A stretch of 64,000 nt of DNA from Treponema sp. UBA4873. Its GTDB lineage: Bacteria > Spirochaetota > Spirochaetia > Treponematales > Treponemataceae. Where the stretch lies: assembly GCA_002399405.1 (NCBI GenBank), contig DHDP01000018.1:559339-623338 (forward strand), read 5' to 3'. This document shows positions 59,348 to 64,000 of the stretch, piece after piece. Under the pieces are notes generated by a model. The model saw only the letters and a program-made list of their open reading frames with translations. It ran no database searches and was not told where the DNA came from. Made by a program: the position numbers and the translations under genes. Position 1 is the stretch's first letter, and every line of letters starts with the position of its first letter.

Positions 59348-60552
59348 AAAAATGCGGACTGTTTCCGGTTGTATGCATCATGCTGCTGTCCGCCGTCGTT
59401 TCCGTCGCAGCCGACGGCAAAAAAAGCGCCGGTTCGGACAACGCCGATACGGTGTCTCTGAACAGTGCCGCTTCCGGTGCGACTGTAAAATGCGAATCGG
59501 GAAAAATCAGGCTTGTTCTGCAGGGCGGACCCGGTACATTCCGGTTATACGCCGTGAATAAAGACGGAACGGCCGTTCCCGTGCTCGTCGACTACGACGG
59601 GTTTACGTCGACGTATTTTATGCTCAGAGCCGGAAAGGCGGAATATAAACTCAATGAATCGAACGGCGTCGGATCAGGTGCGGTGAAGACCGACACCGGC
59701 GGAAAACTGCTGTATGCAATTCCGAAGACTGCGGATGTCGCGATAGAATTCACCTTTATGAAGACGAATCCCGACCGCGACGACGATATGCTCAGGGTTA
59801 AAATTACGGTGACGAACAGGGAGCCGCGCACCGATACGTTCGCAGTGAAAGGCGTATTCGACACGGTGCTCGGAGAAACGACAGGCATTCATTTTTCGAC
59901 GGCGCGGACGAAGTCCGTCAATTCGGAGACGCAGTACCGCACGATGAAGAACGAGAGATGGATTATATCGCAGGGCTCGGGATACGGTGTTCAGCTGCTG
60001 CTCGACGGCGGCGACATTACGCCTCCGTCAGTCGTGACGCTCGGCAACAAGGATATTATTTCCCTGCCGCTGTGGGAACCTGTCGCGACGACGACGCGTT
60101 CGTTCGACAACGTTATGTCGTACAACAATTCCGCCGTGGCTGTAAACTGGGAAAAAACAGCGGTAAAACCAGCGGAGTCGTCGTCAGTTGTTTTTTATAT
60201 CGTAGTTTCCGCCGACGGTGAAAATCCTGAAGGCGGTGCGTATCTGGCATCTCTTGCGGGAGCGGGCGGTCTTTCTGCTGCGGAACCTGACGGACGGCCT
60301 GCACCTGCTGCCGTAAATCAGTCCGATACTGCCGTAAAACAGCCGGCACCGCAGCCTGTTTCCGACGCGAAGCCTAAGACCGGCGTCCCGTTCGACGTAA
60401 TTACGGAAGAAAAGCTTGATCCGGAATACATACGCGCGCTTATCAGCAGAATAAACGCGCTTGAGGATGACGACAAGAGCGTGAACCGGGACGAACTGCT
60501 CCGGCTCAATGCGGAGCTTGATGCAATCCTGGCGAAACTGAGGCAGCGGTAG
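59344..60552 (+). CDS. Secreted protein, function unknown
   Basis: 402 residues, signal peptide MKKCGLFPVVCIMLLSAVVS. A beta-rich body with no named motif (GKIRLVLQGGPGTFRLYAV near 53-71, TFAVKGVFDTVLGETTGI), then a proline/alanine-rich linker near 305-345 and a C-terminal helix (RALISRINALEDDDKSVNRD). ATG overlaps the previous stop. Likely periplasmic, in the same unit as the TPR proteins; no function is claimed. Confidence 0.7.
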   Translation: MKKCGLFPVVCIMLLSAVVSVAADGKKSAGSDNADTVSLNSAASGATVKCESGKIRLVLQGGPGTFRLYAVNKDGTAVPVLVDYDGFTSTYFMLRAGKAEYKLNESNGVGSGAVKTDTGGKLLYAIPKTADVAIEFTFMKTNPDRDDDMLRVKITVTNREPRTDTFAVKGVFDTVLGETTGIHFSTARTKSVNSETQYRTMKNERWIISQGSGYGVQLLLDGGDITPPSVVTLGNKDIISLPLWEPVATTTRSFDNVMSYNNSAVAVNWEKTAVKPAESSSVVFYIVVSADGENPEGGAYLASLAGAGGLSAAEPDGRPAPAAVNQSDTAVKQPAPQPVSDAKPKTGVPFDVITEEKLDPEYIRALISRINALEDDDKSVNRDELLRLNAELDAILAKLRQR

Positions 60553-60555
60553 CAA

Positions 60556-61662
60556 ATGGCACGTGATGTTCTGCAGGTTGCACAGGGCCTTATGAGGCGT
60601 CGGAAATTTTCGGCTGCCATACGGCTTCTGGAAGGGCGCAACGAGATATATGAAGGCAATTTCGATTACTACGTGCTGATTGCGACTGCGTGTCTGTACG
60701 TCGGAGACGCAGGAACCGCTTCGTCGTACTATCAGCGCGCGCGGGAAATAAAGCTTACCGATACGACGCTGCTGCTCGGTCAGGCCGCTTTGTTTCTGCG
60801 CCGCGGCGACACCGACCGCGCGATTCAGTATTACCTCGAGATACTCGATAATGAGCCGAGGAATATACTTGCGAAAAAAGCGCTTGAGTTCATACGCACG
60901 AAAGGCGACTACAGTACAATCTGCCGGTGGGTCGACAGCGGCAGGATAGAACAGTTTTATCCTCCCGTCGGCGTGAATCCCGATAAGATTCTCGGAGTTA
61001 TACTGCCGGTGACCGCATGCGTTCTCGGTTTCATTGTTGTCATGCATATTGCCGGACTGCGGAAGCCTGCTTCGGAGGGAACGCGTGCTGATTTGAGCAG
61101 TTTTGTGCTGTCCGCAGAAGAATCGAAGAATGCGCAGGAAACTGATATGACCGGCGGTGCATACAGGTTCATCCTTTCGAACAGGGAGATTACCGAAAGC
61201 TACGGGAATGCGCAGCGGTATTTCCAGTCGTACCGCGACAACGCGGCGCAGATTGAAATAAACCGGCTGCTCAACTCGAACGCGGTTCCGTCTATCAAGC
61301 AGAAAGCACGGCTGCTCATGAACTATCTTTCCGTGCCGACATTCGACACGATTACCGACAATCCGTCGTATGACGACGTTGTTAAAGATCCGGAATTGTT
61401 CATGGACTGTTACGTTGTCTGGTCCGGCCGCATTTCGAATGCCGGGATTCAGGGATCGTCGTACCGCTGCGATCTGCTTGTCGGGTATGAGACGATGGAA
61501 AAAGTAATTGGAATAGTTCCGCTCCGTTTCAGCACGAATCCGGGAATTGCAAACGACAAACCGGTGAAAGTGCTGGGACGATTGACGGCGGAAAACGGAA
61601 AACTTTGTATTGAAGGGCATGCAGTATATCAGAGCGTTAACGATTTTCTGGAAAAACCGTGA
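60556..61662 (+). CDS. Membrane-anchored TPR protein
   Basis: 368 residues. N-terminal TPR units face the cytoplasm (RKFSAAIRLLEGRNEIYEGN near 16-35, DAGTASSYYQRAREIKLTD near 51-69, RGDTDRAIQYYLEILDNEPR near 83-102), a single helix near 148-167 (ILGVILPVTACVLGFIVVMH) and a C-terminal domain outside with VVWSGRISNAGIQGSSYRCD near 290-309, which has OB-fold-like strands. Starts 3 nt after the previous stop. A link between cytoplasm and envelope proteins of the same operon is plausible. Confidence 0.75.
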   Translation: MARDVLQVAQGLMRRRKFSAAIRLLEGRNEIYEGNFDYYVLIATACLYVGDAGTASSYYQRAREIKLTDTTLLLGQAALFLRRGDTDRAIQYYLEILDNEPRNILAKKALEFIRTKGDYSTICRWVDSGRIEQFYPPVGVNPDKILGVILPVTACVLGFIVVMHIAGLRKPASEGTRADLSSFVLSAEESKNAQETDMTGGAYRFILSNREITESYGNAQRYFQSYRDNAAQIEINRLLNSNAVPSIKQKARLLMNYLSVPTFDTITDNPSYDDVVKDPELFMDCYVVWSGRISNAGIQGSSYRCDLLVGYETMEKVIGIVPLRFSTNPGIANDKPVKVLGRLTAENGKLCIEGHAVYQSVNDFLEKP

Positions 61663-61734
61663 GGGTACGCATGAAATGATAAAGTTGCGCCTAATTATAT
61701 ATGGTGGGAAATTTTCGGGAGGAAGGTAGCGACA

Positions 61735-62997
61735 ATGGCAACAACAGAAACAGTCAAACCGACTGATATGTCGGAGAAACTCAAGGCTCTGGAAGCTGCA
61801 AGGCTCCAGATTGAAAAGCAGTACGGGACAGGCTCGCTTATGAAGCTCGGAACAAAGGCCAACGCGGCAGGGTTCGACGTTATTCCATCGGGCTCGATCC
61901 TGCTCGACGAGGCGCTCGGCATCGGCGGTTATCCGCGCGGACGCATCATCGAAATGTACGGCCCCGAGTCGTCGGGCAAAACGACGCTCGCGCTGCAGGC
62001 GATCGCGGAGGCGCAGAAACTCGGCGGCATTGCAGCGTTTATTGATGCGGAGCATGCGCTTGATCCGCAGTATGCGAAGAACCTCGGCGTGAATATTGAT
62101 GACTTGTGGGTGTCTCAGCCGGACACGGGCGAACAGGCGCTCGAGATTGCGGAGGACCTTATCCGTTCGGGAGCAGTCGACATCATCGTCGTCGATTCCG
62201 TTGCCGCGCTTACGCCTCAGGCGGAAATTGAGGGCGACATGGGAGACAGCCACATGGGACTGCAGGCCCGTCTCATGAGCCAGGCGCTCCGCAAGCTCAC
62301 CGCAATCATCGGTAAGTCGAACTGCATTCTCGTATTCATCAACCAGATCCGCATGAAAATCGGAGTTATGTTCGGGAATCCCGAAACGACTACCGGCGGA
62401 AACGCGCTGAAATTTTATTCGTCTATCAGACTTGAAATCAGGCGTATCGAATCCATCGACGGCAAAGGCGACGACGACGCAATGGGCAACCGCGTACGCG
62501 TAAAGGTCGTGAAGAACAAAGTTGCGCCGCCGTTCCGCAAGGCCGAACTCGACATCTATTTCGGAAAAGGTGTGTCCGCCGCAGCGAGTCTGCTCGATTC
62601 CGCCGTAAAACACGGTCTCATCGACAAACGGGGCGCGTGGTATACTTCCGGCGACGATAAAATCGGTCAGGGCAAGGAAAACGCTGTCGCCTTCCTTGAA
62701 AACAACAAAGATTATGCCGGAAACCTCGAGACGAAACTCCGAGCCCAGCTGTTCCCCGGACAGGTGCTTAAGACGAAAGAAGGAGTGCCGGTCGAAACTG
62801 TACGGGCGGAACTGGCAAAGAAAGCCGCGAAAGGAGAAAGCGCCGGGACGGCGGGCTCCGGGACGGCGGAAAACGCTGAAGTGACGGTGACGGAGAAAGG
62901 AAGGGAGGCTGTTGCGGAAACAACGAAGAAACGCGCGGCCGCGAAGCCTGCGGAGAAAAACGCCGGCGTTCCGGGCAATACCGAGGAACTCTTTTAA
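61735..62997 (+). CDS. recA: Recombinase RecA
   Basis: 420 residues, GGGAGGAAGG before the ATG. Walker A MYGPESSGKTTLALQ near 74-88, Walker B DIIVVDSVAALTPQAEIEGD near 152-171, DNA-binding loops GDSHMGLQARLM and NQIRMKIGVMFGNPETTTGG near 204-223. Catalyses strand exchange in homologous repair. Longer than E. coli RecA (353) because of an Ala/Glu/Lys-rich tail of about 70 residues. No LexA box is recognised in front. Confidence 0.98.
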   Translation: MATTETVKPTDMSEKLKALEAARLQIEKQYGTGSLMKLGTKANAAGFDVIPSGSILLDEALGIGGYPRGRIIEMYGPESSGKTTLALQAIAEAQKLGGIAAFIDAEHALDPQYAKNLGVNIDDLWVSQPDTGEQALEIAEDLIRSGAVDIIVVDSVAALTPQAEIEGDMGDSHMGLQARLMSQALRKLTAIIGKSNCILVFINQIRMKIGVMFGNPETTTGGNALKFYSSIRLEIRRIESIDGKGDDDAMGNRVRVKVVKNKVAPPFRKAELDIYFGKGVSAAASLLDSAVKHGLIDKRGAWYTSGDDKIGQGKENAVAFLENNKDYAGNLETKLRAQLFPGQVLKTKEGVPVETVRAELAKKAAKGESAGTAGSGTAENAEVTVTEKGREAVAETTKKRAAAKPAEKNAGVPGNTEELF

Positions 62998-62999
62998 TT

Positions 63000-63533
63000 G
63001 TGACGCAGGTGATACTCGGACTTGGTTCAAACACGTCTTTCTGCGGGAAGACGCCCGTCGAGCTTCTGGGCTGTGCGTGTGCGCAGCTTGCAGACGTGCT
63101 CTCGTCGTGCGTCTTTTCGTCTGTGTACCGGACAAAAGCAATGTACGTCACCGATCAGGATGATTTTTATAATATGGTTGTCCGCGGCTTTGCCGATGAG
63201 TCGGTAACGCCGCACAGCCTGCTCGACGAAGTTCACCGGATTGAAGCGCTGTACGGACGGAACAGGGAAAAGGAGCAGCGGTTCGGTCCGCGTCCTCTCG
63301 ACATAGATATCGAAGTGTTCGGAAACGAAACGGTAAACGACGGCACGCTGCAGATTCCGCATCCCCGTATGCACGAACGCGCATTTGTGCTGATTCCTCT
63401 GCTTGAGATTTTGTCGGATTCTGCCGATGTTGTTATGAGGAATACATACGCCGCATATTTGAAGCGGCTTCCGGATCAGGGCGTACGGATGTACCTGCCT
63501 GTAAAGGATTTCGTTATTCCCAGTGAGGCATAG
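63000..63533 (+). CDS. folK: 2-amino-4-hydroxy-6-hydroxymethyldihydropteridine pyrophosphokinase
   Basis: 177 residues with a GTG start at 63000, two nt after the recA stop; GAGGAA lies 11 nt upstream. ILGLGSNTSF near 5-14, FYNMVVRGF near 57-65, the ATP/Mg motif REKEQRFGPRPLDIDIEVFG near 89-108 and IPHPRMHERAFVLIPL near 118-133. It transfers pyrophosphate to the pterin in folate synthesis. Other folate genes are not adjacent. Confidence 0.94.
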   Translation: MTQVILGLGSNTSFCGKTPVELLGCACAQLADVLSSCVFSSVYRTKAMYVTDQDDFYNMVVRGFADESVTPHSLLDEVHRIEALYGRNREKEQRFGPRPLDIDIEVFGNETVNDGTLQIPHPRMHERAFVLIPLLEILSDSADVVMRNTYAAYLKRLPDQGVRMYLPVKDFVIPSEA

Positions 63534-63534
63534 C

Positions 63535-64000
63535 ATGGCAGACGAAGCAGCAGACAGCACGGCCGGAACAACGGCAACAGCAGTGGCGGAAAAACGAAAA
63601 TATACGGCGGGAGAATTCGAGGGACCTCTCGATCTTTTGTGGACTCTCATCCGCGAGAGCAAAGTGAATATCTACGATATTCCGATTGCGCAGATTACCG
63701 ACCAGTATCTTGATTATCTTGACTACGCCGTTCAGACTGATCTGGGCGATTTGTCCGAATTCTACAACTGGGCCGCGAAACTGCTCTGCATAAAGAGCCG
63801 CATGCTCCTTCCCGTCGAAGTGACGTACGACGACGAGGACGAAGAGGATCCGCGCAAAGAGCTTGTCGACAAACTCATCGAATATCAGAAATTCAAGCGG
63901 CTTTCAGAGCTCATGGAAGAGCAGGAAGACACGTCCGAATGGAATTTTGAACGCGCCAAAATCCAGCGCGTTCTGCCGTTCGATAAAGAGGACGCGATGT
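63535..64000 (+). CDS. scpA: Segregation and condensation protein A, N-terminal part
   Basis: 155 codons up to the window end, from the ATG two nt after folK. After an Ala/Thr-rich lead of 25 residues comes the ScpA hallmark GEFEGPLDLLWTLIRESKVN near 26-45, DIPIAQITDQYLDYL near 48-62, and KLLCIKSRMLLP near 82-93, then an acidic stretch. ScpA is the kleisin that bridges SMC heads for chromosome condensation; ScpB is expected downstream. Truncated by the window edge. Confidence 0.95.
   Translation, partial: MADEAADSTAGTTATAVAEKRKYTAGEFEGPLDLLWTLIRESKVNIYDIPIAQITDQYLDYLDYAVQTDLGDLSEFYNWAAKLLCIKSRMLLPVEVTYDDEDEEDPRKELVDKLIEYQKFKRLSELMEEQEDTSEWNFERAKIQRVLPFDKEDAM

Noticed and set aside
61663..61734. 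LexA/SOS box before recA
   Set aside because: No GAAC-N4-GTTC or CTGT-N8-ACAG palindrome is present in the gap.
60184..63141. Minus-strand frame of 985 residues across the envelope genes and recA
   Set aside because: Runs antisense through recA and folK, rich in Arg/His/Phe as shadow frames are, no domain.
1..64000. CRISPR array, prophage or complete insertion sequence
   Set aside because: No regularly spaced repeats, no cas, integrase, transposase or phage structural motifs were seen; the repeats present are hairpins and one pair of 55-bp copies.

Overview
The window looks like chromosomal DNA of a spirochaete, most probably a free-living, rumen or gut Treponema. Three things point there: a greA-like transcription factor carried at the end of a 900-residue helical-repeat protein, relaxed spirochaetal lipoboxes, and a housekeeping block of rpe, TPR/secreted envelope proteins, recA, folK and scpA. 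This placement rests on family knowledge and gene layout; no search was run and the species cannot be named. Ends are open: a LacI-type regulator is cut at base 1 and scpA at base 64000.

Region 1 (1-14.6 kb). A LacI-family regulator with two abutting operator-like palindromes, a patatin/outer-membrane phospholipase, then a long + strand sugar operon (2866-14603). The operon encodes a CUT1-type ABC importer without its ATPase, a SIS isomerase, a ROK kinase, a ribulose-phosphate-epimerase relative, a Gfo/Idh/MocA oxidoreductase, a TIM-barrel isomerase, an alpha/beta hydrolase, a two-subunit transketolase, a cupin phosphoglucose-isomerase relative and a divergent DeoC-type aldolase. Kinase + isomerase + 3-epimerase resembles the logic of allose catabolism, but the full set matches no pathway I know.

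Region 2 (14.8-26.7 kb). A DeoR regulator, a tRNA-Lys, a YesM/YesN-type two-component system, an LplABC-type importer (again no ATPase), and intracellular GH36 and GH31 glycosidases: a glycan-oligosaccharide utilisation locus.

Region 3 (26.7-37.1 kb). L-asparaginase, a NifU-like protein paired with a GGGtGRT protein (function unknown), a partial 55-bp gene-end duplication around a double hairpin, then a fatty-acid/redox locus: oleate hydratase, an SDR, an Old-Yellow-Enzyme/FAD fusion reductase and three TetR regulators, one of which lacks any normal start codon.

Region 4 (37.1-64 kb). Housekeeping and envelope genes: nicotinate phosphoribosyltransferase, an ABC exporter, a GNAT, an HD-domain protein, tyrS, a class A penicillin-binding protein, a PEGA-type secreted protein, an M23 peptidase, ferredoxin, deoC, a metallo-beta-lactamase-fold protein, a YkgJ-type cysteine-cluster protein, a large lipoprotein, the TPR-GreA fusion, rpe, TPR proteins, recA, folK and scpA.

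Two patterns cross gene boundaries. Several genes have a sigma70-like -10 box only 6-15 nt before the ATG and no Shine-Dalgarno, suggesting leaderless or near-leaderless mRNAs. Short palindromes, several with a GTCC or GTCCT loop, sit between genes and in one case form the end of a coding sequence.
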